A stretch of 64,000 nucleotides of DNA, taken from assembly GCA_963711675.1 (NCBI GenBank), contig CAVQFB010000015.1, positions 83,354 to 147,353 on the forward strand. Direction: 5' to 3'. Numbering within the stretch: the first letter of the stretch is position 1; every line of letters begins with the position of its first letter. The position numbers and the translations under genes are program-made. This document shows positions 54,226 through 63,425 of this stretch, one piece after another. This stretch comes from CAVQFB01 sp963711675. GTDB lineage: Bacteria; Acidobacteriota; Terriglobia; Terriglobales; Acidobacteriaceae. Below the pieces are notes generated by a model that made no database searches, was not told where the DNA came from, and worked only from the letters and a program-made list of their open reading frames with translations.

Positions 54226-54704
54226 CGCCGAACGTCGAGGTCGCTCAACCCGATCGCGCGACTCGGCTTCCTCTTCTCGAATTGTCGGCGCGCGAAGTAT
54301 TCGAAATCATGGTCGGCTCCAAGTTGGAACCTGTCGGGGAACATCAGACTCCGCCGCGTCTTGAGTTCACCTCGATGGTGGGCCTGGCCGGACGCATTTG
54401 TGGAGTGTTCACGCTGTGTACCAGCGCCCGCTCAGCCACCTTGATCGCCTCCAAGATGCTCGGTATCGAACCCCGCGAAGCCGATCCGCAGACCTGGGAT
54501 GCGATCGGCGAGGTCTGTAACATGATCGCCGGCAATTTCAAGAACAAGCTTCCTGACACTGGCGAGCCTTGCATGCTCTCCGTCCCTACGGTGATCTCCG
54601 GCGGTGATTACAACTTTCGCCCTCTCACCGATGGCGATTCCCTGCGCGTCATGCTGGCCTTTGAGGGAGTCCCCATCGTGGTTTCACTGGAGGTTCACAG
54701 TTAG
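54222..54704 (+). CDS. CheX-like CheY-P phosphatase
   Basis: 160 residues. The CheC/CheX active-site helix is visible: WDAIGEVCNMIAGNFKNKL, with the E-x2-N pattern that positions water on CheY-P. A preceding helix region (ATLIASKMLG) and C-terminal strands (LRVMLAFEGVPIVVSLEV) fit CheX. Only one E-x2-N helix is present, as in CheX rather than CheC. Coupling to the cheY-like gene supports a dephosphorylation pair. Confidence 0.85.
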   Translation: MTPNVEVAQPDRATRLPLLELSAREVFEIMVGSKLEPVGEHQTPPRLEFTSMVGLAGRICGVFTLCTSARSATLIASKMLGIEPREADPQTWDAIGEVCNMIAGNFKNKLPDTGEPCMLSVPTVISGGDYNFRPLTDGDSLRVMLAFEGVPIVVSLEVHS

Positions 54705-54737
54705 ATTCGAGGTTGGCCTGTCCTCCCGCACAGGCCG

Positions 54738-54787
54738 GAAGATTTTGCCGAGCCCGACGCACTAACTCGGCAAAGTCTTCCTTTATT
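54738..54787 (+). terminator. terminator after the cheY-cheX pair
   Basis: GAAGATTTTGCCGAG (54738-54752) pairs with CTCGGCAAAGTCTTC (54766-54780) with one mismatch, followed by CTTTATTTCTTT. Confidence 0.85.
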
Positions 54788-54872
54788 TCTTTGCATTAGC
54801 GACATCTAATTTCTCCACGATGTAATGACCTTCAACATCCCCTTTTAATTCAAGCAAATTGCGCCAGACGAG

Positions 54873-54888
54873 TGGTGGTCGGTTTGCT
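54873..54888 (+). promoter_or_regulatory. candidate sigma-54 promoter for the flgF cluster
   Basis: TGGTGGTCGGTTTGCT has the -24 GG and -12 GC ten bases apart and the TTGCT end, though the CAC after GG is missing. The predicted start lies near 54900, just before the GGAGG of flgF, leaving a very short leader. Confidence 0.35.
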
Positions 54889-54914
54889 TGCTTTCACTCC
54901 GGAGGGCGCTCACC

Positions 54915-55648
54915 GTGAACAGTGGCTACTACGCAGCGTGTGCAGGGCTGAAGGCGCAGACACAGGCTCTCGATCTGGTCGCGCACAATCTCGCCAACAT
55001 CAATACCACGGGCTATCGAGCCGAACAGACCACGTTCCGCTCTCTCCTGGCCAGTCGCGCGGCACTGTCCCCGGCGCTCTCAATTATGCGCTCAACGACT
55101 TTGGCGTGATCGGCGGCAGCCATCTGGATTTCTCTCCCGGCAGTCTCGCGCCGACCGGGAATCCGCTCGACTTGGGCCTTGAGGGCCAAGGTTTCTTCGT
55201 TGTGCAAACACCGCACGGCAGCATTACACACGCAACGGGAACTTTTCCGTCTCCGCCAAAGGGCAACTAGTAACGGCTGCAGGCGATGCCGTCCTGGGAG
55301 AGAGCGGCCCCATCTCGGTGCCCAATGGTGTGGCTTCGATTAGTCCAGATGGCACTCTGTCGGTGAACGGAGCCGTCGCGGGGAAGCTGCAAGTTGTCGA
55401 TCTTTCCGCTGGCGCCGGGCTCTCGCCCGCGGGAAGTTCTTACTACTCGGCGCCCGAGGGTTCGGCGCAGAAAGCCCAGGACTACGCCGTCACGCAGGGG
55501 ATGCTCGAATCGTCGAATGTCAATGCGGTGGCGAGCGTCGTCAATCTGATTGCCGTGCAGACGGCACGCGGAAATGCTGCAGCGCGCCTTGTCCACGTTT
55601 TACAGCGATTTCAACCACATCGCCGCGGCCGATTTGCCGCGGGTCTGA
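54915..55648 (+). pseudogene. flgF: flagellar basal-body rod protein FlgF, three frameshifts
   Basis: GTG 54915 with GGAGG nine bases upstream. Rod-protein N-terminus (ACAGLKAQTQALDLVAHNLANINTTGYRA), then PGALNYALNDFGVIGG, PTGNPLDLGLEGQGFFVV, YTRNGNFSVSAKGQLVTAAGD and a C-terminal heptad end FYSDFNHIAA. Frames break at CCCC 55069-55072 (one C short), near 55223 (one base short) and at GG 55570-55571 (one G extra). Joining them gives a full ~244-residue FlgF with every family block intact. FlgF forms the proximal rod. As written, translation would stop early. Confidence 0.75.
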
Positions 55649-55663
55649 AGCCGGAGGCTGCTT

Positions 55664-56453
55664 ATGTATCGATCGCTTACACCGCTGCCAGCGGCATGAT
55701 CGCACAGCAACTCAATCTCGATAACATCGCGAACAATCTCGCCAACTCAAGTACGTCGGGCTTTCGGAAACGCCGGGTGCAGTTTCAGGATCTGCTCTAC
55801 CAGAACATGGTGATGCCCGGTTCGGCGTCCAGCCAGCAGACCACCACGGCCGCCGGCCTGCAGATCGGGCTGGGCACGCGCTCAGCCGCTTCTGAAATTA
55901 TCCAAACCCAGGGCGATTTCAGTTCCACGGGCAATCCGCTGGAACCGACTGTCGAAGGGCCGGGCTTCTTCCAGGTGACGTTGCCCACGGGGGAACGGCT
56001 TACACGCGCAGCGGCGCCATCCATCTTGACGCGCAAGGCAACGTCGTCACCGCCGACGGCAACCCCATCGAGCCTTCCATTACGATTCCCGCCGATGCCA
56101 CTTCCATCACCGTTGGCGCCGACGGCACAGTGAGCGTGACTCAGCCGGGCCAGACCGCCGCGCAGACTGTGGGCAACCTGCAACTGGCGCTTTTCCCCAA
56201 TCCCGGAGGGCTGAACAGCATTGGCAAAAACCTCTTCCTCGCCAACACCGGTTCGGGCGATCCGATCGTCGGCACGCCCGGAGGGAGCGAAGGCCTGGGC
56301 ACCATTCAGCAAGGCTTCCTCGAGCAGTCAAACGTGAACGTGGTCGAGGAGTTCATTCAAATGATCGTGGCCCAGCGGTCGTATGAAGCGAACTCCCGCG
56401 TGGTCAACGCCGCCGACCAGATGTTCCAGCAACTCAACAACCTCGGCCGATGA
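55664..56453 (+). pseudogene. flgG: flagellar distal rod protein FlgG, two frameshifts
   Basis: GGAGG precedes ATG 55664. The start MYRSL runs off frame at TT 55677-55678; one more T gives MYRSLYTAASGMIAQQLNLDNIANN, the canonical FlgG opening. The second break is at a G5 run 55989-55993; one more G gives TAYTRSGAIHLDAQGN. The end (GFLEQSNVNVVEEFIQMIVAQRSYEANSRVV) is perfect FlgG. About 263 residues if repaired. FlgG forms the distal rod through the periplasm. Its stop overlaps the next ATG. Confidence 0.8.
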
Positions 56454-57132
56454 GTCTGATCATGATCCGGCTTATCTTCAAATTGCCGCTGGCATGGATC
56501 GGATTGAGCGCTGTTTTCCTCTACGCTTCCAGCCGCCCTCAGCCTGAACTGTCCAATCCTCCTCGCGCGGCGACCTCCATTTCTTCCGCGGCGGTTGCGG
56601 CCACCATCAATCGGGAGCTTCGCAGGCGAGGCTCGCCTGAAGCCGAGCTGGTTTCTGCCCGACGATCTTCGAATTCTCCGGAACCGTTTCCGTACCTCCC
56701 GGCAATTCCCTGGAGGTGTCGAGCATTTCCTGGGATGTCATGCTTCGCGCGTGGCAATTCCGTCTAGGTTATCAGAATCCGGCGGCTGCCTGCCGTTTCT
56801 GGTTACGGCTCATCTGCCTGCGTCTCGCTTCCCGGAGATTCGGAGCAAAGGCAGACCTCCCCGGAAAACTGCTCGGACCGGACAAGCCAGCCACCTCTGC
56901 CCTTCGTATTGCTGCTCCGCGCGCCACGGATGATGTGAAGGCCGGACAGCCGGCAAGGGTCATAGTCGAGCGTGCAGGTATGCGGATTACCGTTCAGGTG
57001 ATCTGCCTCAAACGAGGAAGCCAAGGCCAGCTCATACGCGTCCGTCACCGGGATTCGCGCGGCGTCTTCGCAGCACGCGTGGTCGCGGCAGGGTTATTGG
57101 AATCGGCAACCCCGGGAGAATTCTGCCCATGA
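56450..57132 (+). pseudogene. flgA: flagellar P-ring assembly chaperone FlgA, several frameshifts
   Basis: ATG 56450 overlaps the flgG stop. Pieces of FlgA appear in three frames: an N-terminal signal-like stretch (LIFKLPLAWIGLSAVFLYA) and VAATINRELRRRGSPEAELV in the first, LPDDLR in the second, and FSGTVSVPPGNSLEVSSISWDVMLRAWQFRL in the third. The C-terminal SAF-like part (DVKAGQPARVIVERAGMRITVQVICLKRGSQG, IRVRHRDSRGVFAARVV) is intact from ~56850. At least three breaks lie between 56650 and 56840. This is the most disrupted gene of the cluster and identification leans on the C-terminus and gene order. Confidence 0.6.
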
Positions 57133-57816
57133 CGAAATACTTGCTCATCTTCGTAATGACGGTCTTGCTGGTTCCCGCTCTCCCTGCCAAAGTCACTCCC
57201 GGGCGCCACAATTCGCTCGCCGAATATCTCGCCAGGATGGAGCAAAAGGGCGTCCCTGCCTCGGCTGGAACTCCTGGGAGCCTATGGCGGGATTCCGGCA
57301 GCTTCTCCAATCTCGCGGCTGACTATAAAGCTGTTCGCGTGGGCGACGTGGTCACCATTCTCGTTGCCCAGGACGTGACCGCGCAGAACAGCGGCAGCGT
57401 GGCCACCGACCGCAGTTTCAAAGCCAGCTCCGGAATCAGCGCCATGGCCGGCCATGTGAGCGTTTCGGGAGTTCAAAATATTTTCTCGCCCCAGTCTTCG
57501 CAGACCTTGTCAGGAAAAGCGCAGCGCCGCCTCGACTTCCAGCCTGCGCACCAGCCTCGCCGGGCGAGTGGTCGCACTTCTGCCGAGCGGAATGCTGGTG
57601 GTGGAGGCCGAGCGCGACATCAATATGAATAATGAACGCCAGACCATCTTCCTGCGCGGTCTGGTCCGTCCCGGCGATATCGCGCCGGACAACACCGTAG
57701 CTTCCAACGCAATCAGCAATCTGGAACTCGATCTCAAGGGGAAGGGCGTGCTCAGCGACGGTACCCGTCCGCCCAACCCGCTGATTCGCGCGTTGCTGCG
57801 CATTGTGGGTTTCTAG
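57129..57816 (+). pseudogene. flgH: flagellar L-ring protein FlgH, one frameshift
   Basis: ATG 57129 overlaps the flgA stop. Signal peptide (YLLIFVMTVLLVPALPA), SLWRDSGSFSNLAADYKAVRVGDVVTILV (the FlgH SLW and VGDxxTI blocks). After the break near 57521-57527 it continues TSLAGRVVALLPSGMLVVEAERDI..NNERQTIFLRGLVRPGDIAPDNTV..LDLKGKGVL, all standard FlgH. No lipobox Cys is seen at the signal end, unlike many FlgH lipoproteins. Repaired length is ~229 residues. It builds the outer-membrane ring, implying a diderm host. Confidence 0.8.
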
Positions 57817-57831
57817 GAGAGGCCTTTGAGA

Positions 57832-58938
57832 ATGCGCATTCTCTTTTCGCTCGCCGCGGCTCTGCTGCTTTCTCACGCCGTCCTGGCCAACGACGAGCCC
57901 GCGCGCAAGGCCCTAATCGGCGACCTGACGACCATTGAAGGGGTGCGCGAGAATGCCCTGATCGGATACGGCATGGTGGTGGGACTGACGTCACCGGCGA
58001 CAGCCAGCAAACCATTTCACCACCCAGACGCTGGCCAACATCATGCAGCGCATGGGCGCGCAGATTCCGCCGGCGACCGCCCAGGTGAAAAACGTGGCCG
58101 CCGTGTTTGTGACCGCCAACCTGCCGCTGTTCGCCCGTCCCGGCACCGCGGTCGACGTCACGGTCTCTTCGATCGGCGATGCCAAGAGCCTGGAAGGCGG
58201 CCTGCTGCTGCTGACTCCGCTCTACGGCGCCGACGGAAAGGTGTATGCGGCGGCGCAAGGTCCGATTGCAGTGGGAGGATTCGCCGCCGGCGGCGCCGGG
58301 ACGAGCAAGCAGATGAATCACCCGACCGTCGGAAGGAATACCCTCGGGCGGCCGGGTCGAACGCGGTCTGGCTTTCGACTTCAACCGGCTGACCCCGGTC
58401 TCGCTGCTGCTGCGCGAGGCCGGATTTTTCGACAGCGGGGGAAATTCCGACGCCATCAACCGCGCCTTCGGGCGCGAGGTGGCAAGCGCGCGCGACGGCG
58501 GACGGGTGGAGTTCAATCCCGAGGAGACTGGTCTCAAAAATCTTACGGCGATTCTGGCGAAGATCGAGAACCTGGTGATCGCGGTCCACTACCGCGCCCG
58601 GGTGGTGGTCAACGAGCGCACCGGGACGATCGTGATGGGAAAGGATGTGCGCCTGGGAGCGGTGTCCATTCTGCACGGCGGTTTCTCGGTTGAGATTTCG
58701 ACCAGCTATGCGGTCTCGCAGCCGATCCGCAATCGCAGGGCAAGACCGAGGTCGTGCCTGAGACCGAAGTGCAAGCCAAGGACAAGCCCGCCAAGCGCCT
58801 GGAAATTGGCGAAGGCGCCAGCATCGAGGAGTTGGTCGGCGGACTGCAGGCGATGGGCGCAGCGCGCGTGACGTGATCTCGATTCTGCAGGCGATCAAGG
58901 CGGAGGGCGCGCTCGATGCCGACCTGGAAGTGATCTGA
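57832..58938 (+). pseudogene. flgI: flagellar P-ring protein FlgI, about five frameshifts
   Basis: Start ATG 57832 (AGGAGAGG upstream); signal peptide RILFSLAAALLLSHAVLA. FlgI blocks occur in order but in alternating frames: ALIGDLTTIEGVRENALIGYGMVVGL, then TLANIMQRMGAQIPP..VKNVAAVFVTANLPLFARPGTAVDVTVSSIGDAKSLEGGLLLLTPLYGADGKVYAAAQG, GGRVERGLAFDFN, REVASARDG, NERTGTIVMGKDVRLGAVSILHGG, and RDVISILQAIKAEGALDADLEVI. Breaks are near 57988, 58016, 58336, 58735 and 58862. The protein sequence between the breaks is fully conserved, which is strange for a decayed gene. Its stop overlaps flgJ ATG. Confidence 0.8.
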
Positions 58939-59252
58939 TGAATCCGACCGTACCTGCGTTTCCATCGCCGGCCATGCCCAACCCGCTTAATCCTCAAAGC
59001 GGTGATCTCAGCCCGAAGGGAAAGTTGCCCAAGGCGGCGCAGGAGTTCGAAGCCATCCTGCTCAATTCCCTCTTGCAGTCTTTGCACGACAGCTTCTGCA
59101 GCCTTCCCGGGGACGACAGCAAGGCTGCATCCGACGGGTACTCTGCCATGGGCACGCAGGCGCTGGCTTCCGAACTCGCTGCCAGCGGCGGGTTGGGGAT
59201 CGCTCGCATGATGATCACGCATCTAGATCACGCACCAAAGACGAACCCGTAA
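58938..59252 (+). CDS. flgJ: FlgJ-like rod-assembly protein, N-terminal domain only
   Basis: 104 residues. The rod-binding domain is plain: LPKAAQEFEAILLNSLLQSLHDSF and GYSAMGTQALASELAASGGLGIARMMITHL. The C-terminal muramidase domain of enterobacterial FlgJ is absent, as in many other phyla, so peptidoglycan cutting must be done by another enzyme. TGATG overlap with flgI. First unbroken gene after the frameshift cluster. Confidence 0.85.
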   Translation: MNPTVPAFPSPAMPNPLNPQSGDLSPKGKLPKAAQEFEAILLNSLLQSLHDSFCSLPGDDSKAASDGYSAMGTQALASELAASGGLGIARMMITHLDHAPKTNP

Positions 59253-59289
59253 GAGATTGGTGGGTCAAGACTTGGCCGCGAGACAAAAC

Positions 59290-59316
59290 TAAAGTATAGG
59301 CACGGTCTGCCGATCT
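59290..59316 (+). promoter_or_regulatory. sigma-28 (FliA) promoter before flgM
   Basis: TAAA (59290-59293), exactly 15 bases, GCCGATCT (59309-59316). This matches the TAAA-N15-GCCGATAA consensus at all but two positions. It would drive flgM, flgN, flgK and flgL as class III genes. Confidence 0.8.
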
Positions 59317-59430
59317 AGAAGGGTAGAGGGCGGAAAACAAGGGAACTGTCCACCTCAATCGAACATGAGCGATTTCTAACCCAACGCCGACGCTTGAATT
59401 GCAAGAACCATACCTGGCGAGGGAACCGCG

Positions 59431-59730
59431 ATGAGAATCGACTTAAACACGCAAAGTCCGAACGTGCAAGGGAGCGGGAAGGCAGGAAAATCAGACTCTT
59501 CCTCCCACTCAGTGGCCAGCAGTGTGGCGCGGGATGAGGCACGACTCCGCCTCGATCACGCTCGGGTGCAAGCGCTTGAGGCAGACGTCAGGAACTATCC
59601 CGAAGTGCGCCGGGAAAAAGTGGAACCGTTGCAACGTGCGGTGCAGAGCGGCACCTACCAGGTCGACGCCAGCCGCACCGCGGAAGCCGTGGTTAGCGAG
59701 CTACAGGCTTCCCCGATCGGAATTCGGTAG
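59431..59730 (+). CDS. flgM: anti-sigma-28 factor FlgM
   Basis: 99 residues. Disordered Ser/Gly-rich N-terminal half; C-terminal helices RLDHARVQALEADVRNYPEVRREKVEPLQRAVQSGTYQVDASRTAEAVVSEL carry the sigma-binding pattern R-x-E-K-V-x-x-L-x-x-x-I-x-x-G-x-Y-x-V(D). Exported through the finished hook to free FliA. A sigma-28 promoter upstream gives the usual feedback. Confidence 0.88.
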   Translation: MRIDLNTQSPNVQGSGKAGKSDSSSHSVASSVARDEARLRLDHARVQALEADVRNYPEVRREKVEPLQRAVQSGTYQVDASRTAEAVVSELQASPIGIR

Positions 59731-59744
59731 CGGGGTGCCGGGCA

Positions 59745-59885
59745 ATGACTTACCTCTCCAGCGATCGGCTTGAGCTCGCTTCCGGCTCACTCCCCATGCG
59801 CGAGCAGCGCGCCGCGCTGGACCTCCCGCGCCAGCCCAGACACGGCTCGTCCTCCTCCTCCCACGAACTGGATCGTCTGGCTTGA
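59745..59885 (+). CDS. possible 46-residue ORF between flgM and flgN
   Basis: ATG 59745 to TGA 59883-59885, Leu/Arg/Ser rich with a run of five serines. No ribosome binding site or family is seen. It overlaps nothing and touches the flgN start. It may simply be a spacer. Confidence 0.2.
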   Translation: MTYLSSDRLELASGSLPMREQRAALDLPRQPRHGSSSSSHELDRLA

Positions 59886-59887
59886 CC

Positions 59888-60352
59888 ATGAACCGAGAAA
59901 CATCCAGCAATCTCGATCTGCTCGAGCAGCAGTTGGCCGTCATGCGCTCCCTGGCAACCTCGCTTGAGCAAAGCCAGCAATTCATCCTTACGCTGGACTC
60001 GCCTCAGCTCGAAAGGTATGTGGCGCAGCAGCAGGATCTGTGCCGTGAATGGCGGGAACTTCAGAACGCAGCCGTCTCCGCACCTCGAACCGGCGTCCGC
60101 CCGCCCTCTCCAGTCAACCATGCAACACTGGAAACCACCGCTCCATCAAGCGACCGTTGGTCCGCTCTCGTGCAGGAGGTCTCTCAGGTGGAGCGACAGA
60201 TCCGTCATCTGAATCGAGTGCACACAGCTCTATTGCGATACATGCACCGATCGATGACAGTGCTCACCAACCTGCTCTCGGTTTCTGACCATACCTATGC
60301 CCGGCCAGAGCTTGATCGTGGCCTCGTCCTGGCCCGGGTGGGGAAGGAGTAG
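59888..60352 (+). CDS. flgN: FlgN-like export chaperone
   Basis: 154 residues from ATG 59888. All-helical with two coiled-coil stretches (LLEQQLAVMRSLATSLEQSQQFILTLD and ALVQEVSQVERQIRHLNRVHTALL), the FlgN architecture. It sits immediately before flgK and flgL, its known clients. A Pro/Ser/Thr linker of ~30 residues between the helices is longer than usual. Confidence 0.75.
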   Translation: MNRETSSNLDLLEQQLAVMRSLATSLEQSQQFILTLDSPQLERYVAQQQDLCREWRELQNAAVSAPRTGVRPPSPVNHATLETTAPSSDRWSALVQEVSQVERQIRHLNRVHTALLRYMHRSMTVLTNLLSVSDHTYARPELDRGLVLARVGKE

Positions 60353-60354
60353 CT

Positions 60355-61722
60355 ATGTCTGGTCTATTTGGAACGATGTCGACGGCCTTGAGTGCGCTCC
60401 AGGCGGAACAAGGAGCCCTCGAAGCCACCACCAACAACGTCGCTAACGCGAACACCCCCGGATTTTCCCGCCAGCGTGCCACCACAGTAGAATCCGACCC
60501 TGTCATCCAAGGATCGCTTTCCTTTGGCACCGGCGTGTCTCTCCAACTGCAAAGTTTGCGAGACCCCATTCTCGAACTCCGCCTCAATCAGGAAACCCAG
60601 CAGCAAGGCCAACTCGACGCCCAGGTCTCTGCGATGCAGCAGATCGAGACCATGTTCGGCAACAGCACCGGCGACATTGGCACTCTGATGAGCGGCTTCT
60701 TCAACAGCATCGGCCAGCTTTCGACTAATCCCGCCAGCATGCCTCTCCGCCAGGGAGTTCTCACCGCCGCCGGGAACCTGGCCAAGGGTTTTCGCAACAC
60801 TGCACGCAACCTGCAGCAGCAGCAAGGCAACATCGACCTCAACGTAGGCCAAACTGTCAGCCAGATCAACGTCCTCACCAAACAGATCGCCAATCTCAAC
60901 GGCGAGATCAGCGGCATGCAGAATCTGAAGGAGGACCCCAGCACTTTCCTTGACCAGCGCACCAACCTGATCCGCCAGCTTTCGCAGCTGGTCGATGTCG
61001 CTGTCGTCCAGAGTGACAACGGAATCACCTTGACCACGTCCGCTGGCACGGCATTAGTCGCCGGCCAGCAGAGCTTCGACCTGTGGACGCAGATCTCAAG
61101 CTCCGGCATGCAGGAAGTTATGGCCCAAGGCACCGACATCACTTCGCGAATTGCAGCAGGCAAGCTGGGGGGGCTGCTTCAGATTCGCGACCAGAAGATC
61201 CCTTCGATCCTCAGCCAGCTGGACACGCTGGCGGGCGGGTTAGCGGCATCGCTGAATACGGCGAATCGCGCCGGATTCGATCTGTCCGGCACGGCCGGTG
61301 GCGATCTCTTCGCGGCGCCGCCTGCGTCCGGTCCCGGTGCCGCCGCCGGCATGGCCCTGCTGATTTCCGATCCCTCTCTGCTGGCCGCAAGTTCCGATGG
61401 CAGTCCCGGCAGTAACGGCAATCTCGCGAACTTTACCGCTGTCAGCGGCCAGCCCATCGCCTCGGGTCAGACCCCTACCGACTACTACGCCAACCTGGTA
61501 TTTCAGGTGGGCAGCGATGTTTCCAACGGCTCTGCGGAAGCTGAGGCGTCGAGCCTGATCCTGCAACAGCTCGAAGACCAGCGTGCCAGCCTCTCCGGCG
61601 TCTCCCTCGACGAGGAAGCGGCCAACATGGTTCGCTACCAGCAGGCTTACAATGCCGCGGCGCGCGTGGTTTCTACCGTCAACAGCCTTCTCGATGCGGC
61701 GGTCAACCTGGGGAGGTACTGA
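60355..61722 (+). CDS. flgK: flagellar hook-associated protein 1 FlgK
   Basis: 455 residues; AAGGAG before ATG, 2-base gap from flgN. N-terminal MSTALSALQAEQGALEATTNNVANANTPGFSRQR is classic HAP1; the C-terminus SGVSLDEEAANMVRYQQAYNAAARVVSTVNSLLDAAVNL is the conserved D0 helix. Length is short for the family, so the outer domain is reduced. Joins hook and filament. Confidence 0.95.
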   Translation: MSGLFGTMSTALSALQAEQGALEATTNNVANANTPGFSRQRATTVESDPVIQGSLSFGTGVSLQLQSLRDPILELRLNQETQQQGQLDAQVSAMQQIETMFGNSTGDIGTLMSGFFNSIGQLSTNPASMPLRQGVLTAAGNLAKGFRNTARNLQQQQGNIDLNVGQTVSQINVLTKQIANLNGEISGMQNLKEDPSTFLDQRTNLIRQLSQLVDVAVVQSDNGITLTTSAGTALVAGQQSFDLWTQISSSGMQEVMAQGTDITSRIAAGKLGGLLQIRDQKIPSILSQLDTLAGGLAASLNTANRAGFDLSGTAGGDLFAAPPASGPGAAAGMALLISDPSLLAASSDGSPGSNGNLANFTAVSGQPIASGQTPTDYYANLVFQVGSDVSNGSAEAEASSLILQQLEDQRASLSGVSLDEEAANMVRYQQAYNAAARVVSTVNSLLDAAVNLGRY

Positions 61723-61724
61723 TT

Positions 61725-62612
61725 ATGCGCGTTAATCCTGATCCCACGCCCACCATCCTCGCGGCTCTTGCGACCACACAACAGGACGAAGAAACCGCGC
61801 TCCTGCAAATGTCCTCAGGAAGAAAAGTCAACAAACCCTCGGATGATCCTGCAGCAGCAGCGGTTCTGGTCGAAAATCATGATGCCAGCAGCCGCGACGA
61901 CCAGTATCTGCAGAGCGTGGGCAGCCTTCAGGCGCAGATGCAGAACGCCGATCAGGCTCTCAATTCCATTGTTCTGGGTTTGCAGCGCGCGATCAGTTTA
62001 GGCGTGCAGGGCGCGAACGGTACCCTGTCCGATGCCAACCGCGCGTCCGTCGTTCAGGAACTGCAGGGCATTCAGCAGCAGCTCATGAGCACCGCCAACC
62101 TCACTTTCCAGGGACAATTTGTATTTGCCGGCACTGCCACGAAGACACAACCTTTCGTCGCTGACCCCTCGACTCCCTCCGGCGTTCGCTATGCCGGCAA
62201 CGGTAACGTCAACCAAGTCGCCATCGGCAACGGTTTTAACATCCAGGTCAACCTTCCCGGCTCGCAGCTCTTTACCGCTCCGGGTAGTGACATGTTCCAA
62301 TCCATGAATGATCTGATTACCGCCCTCCAATCCGGCGTCAGCGCCGACGCTGCCATCGCTAGCGTCCGTAAGTCGTTCGACTATGTCACCGCTCAACGGG
62401 TCTTCTACGGCAACGCCATGGCCCAAATGGACTCTCAGCAAACCTACCTCAACAGCGAAAAACTGGGACTGAGCACGCAGGAAGACTCCATCGCGGGCGC
62501 GGATATGGCCACCGTCGTGAGCAATCTGACCAACGCCATGACCGCGCGCAACGCCACTCTGGCGGCGGTCGGACGGGTGAGCCAGACTAATCTGTTCGAC
62601 TTCTTGAAGTGA
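61725..62612 (+). CDS. flgL: flagellar hook-associated protein 3 FlgL
   Basis: 295 residues. N-terminal LATTQQDEETALLQMSSGRKVNKPSDDPAAAAVLVENH and C-terminal QEDSIAGADMATVVSNLTNAMTARNATLAAVGRVSQTNLFDFL are the flagellin-like D0/D1 helices of HAP3. It follows flgK by 2 bases. Its stop is one base from the stop of the convergent gene, with no room for a separate terminator. Confidence 0.95.
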   Translation: MRVNPDPTPTILAALATTQQDEETALLQMSSGRKVNKPSDDPAAAAVLVENHDASSRDDQYLQSVGSLQAQMQNADQALNSIVLGLQRAISLGVQGANGTLSDANRASVVQELQGIQQQLMSTANLTFQGQFVFAGTATKTQPFVADPSTPSGVRYAGNGNVNQVAIGNGFNIQVNLPGSQLFTAPGSDMFQSMNDLITALQSGVSADAAIASVRKSFDYVTAQRVFYGNAMAQMDSQQTYLNSEKLGLSTQEDSIAGADMATVVSNLTNAMTARNATLAAVGRVSQTNLFDFLK

Positions 62613-62613
62613 T

Positions 62614-62964
62614 TTACGACTCGATATGGTGGCTGGCCCGCGCCCAGGCGTTGGCTGACTCCAGATGAGATCGCTCAGACTCCAGGCGCGCCCGCTCCGT
62701 CAGCAGCCCTGCCTGAATTCCAGGTAGCAGACTCTGCAGGAGCCGCAGATTCTCCCGGTACTGATCCATCTCCTCCTGCAGTGCTTGATCGGTGGGCTCC
62801 GCGGCCGCGTTCTGAAGCTCACCCCCTACACGTAGCAGTTCCGCGAATATCCCTTCCATCTTGGAACCGATCTTTTCCGAAGCTATCTCCGTGCCCGACA
62901 ACTCCTCGAGGAAACTGCGCAGGCGCTGGTTGGTCTCCTGCAGGTCGTCGGTCGTCACTCGCAT
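62614..62964 (-). CDS. FliT-like flagellar chaperone candidate
   Basis: 116 residues from ATG 62964, which overlaps the fliS stop. Entirely helical (LQETNQRLRSFLEELSGTEIA, MDQYRENLRLLQSLLPGIQAGLLTERARLESERSHLESA). Position after fliD and fliS matches fliT, but the sequence gives only a coiled-coil signature. A longer start at TTG 62976 is possible. Confidence 0.55.
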   Translation of the reverse strand: MRVTTDDLQETNQRLRSFLEELSGTEIASEKIGSKMEGIFAELLRVGGELQNAAAEPTDQALQEEMDQYRENLRLLQSLLPGIQAGLLTERARLESERSHLESANAWARASHHIES

Positions 62965-63425
62965 CAGGCGCTCCAATTGGCGCCCAGGCTCTCTGTAGTC
63001 AGGTCCTTTGCGGTTGCAGGGCTGGAAGGCGCCGGGCCTGGCTCTCCTTCTGTAACCGTCGCGCGATCCACTTCCCTCCAGGCTTCCCGCACAGACAGGA
63101 GGTACGCGATCTGCTGCCGTACGAGTGGACGTGAACCTTGGATTTGCGCCTCGATCAAGTTGGCTCGCAGCAGGTTGTAGAACCGCTCCAGGTTCGCGGC
63201 CACTTCCCCGCCATGTTCCATGTCCAGACTAAGCTGCAACTGACCCACTATCCTGAGCGCGTGATCGATCTCCCGGCGTCGCAGTTCAATATTGCCCGCC
63301 TCCATGGCATGAACCGCTCGCTGCAGATCCTGGATGATCTGCTCGTACAGCAGCACCACGCGTTGAACCGGCGTCGCGGTCTGCGCTGCCGCCTCGCGAT
63401 ACGCCGCCCTCGGATCCGTGCTCAT
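62964..63425 (-). CDS. fliS: flagellin chaperone FliS
   Basis: 153 residues. AAYREAAAQTATPVQRVVLLYEQIIQDLQRAVHAMEAGNIELRRREIDHALRIVGQLQLSLDMEHGGEVAANLERFYNLLRANLIEAQIQ shows the FliS four-helix core (Y-x-x-x-x-V .. P-x-x-L-v-x-m-L-Y-d). A Pro/Ala-rich tail follows residue ~125. The ATG overlaps the fliD stop. Confidence 0.92.
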   Translation of the reverse strand: MSTDPRAAYREAAAQTATPVQRVVLLYEQIIQDLQRAVHAMEAGNIELRRREIDHALRIVGQLQLSLDMEHGGEVAANLERFYNLLRANLIEAQIQGSRPLVRQQIAYLLSVREAWREVDRATVTEGEPGPAPSSPATAKDLTTESLGANWSA

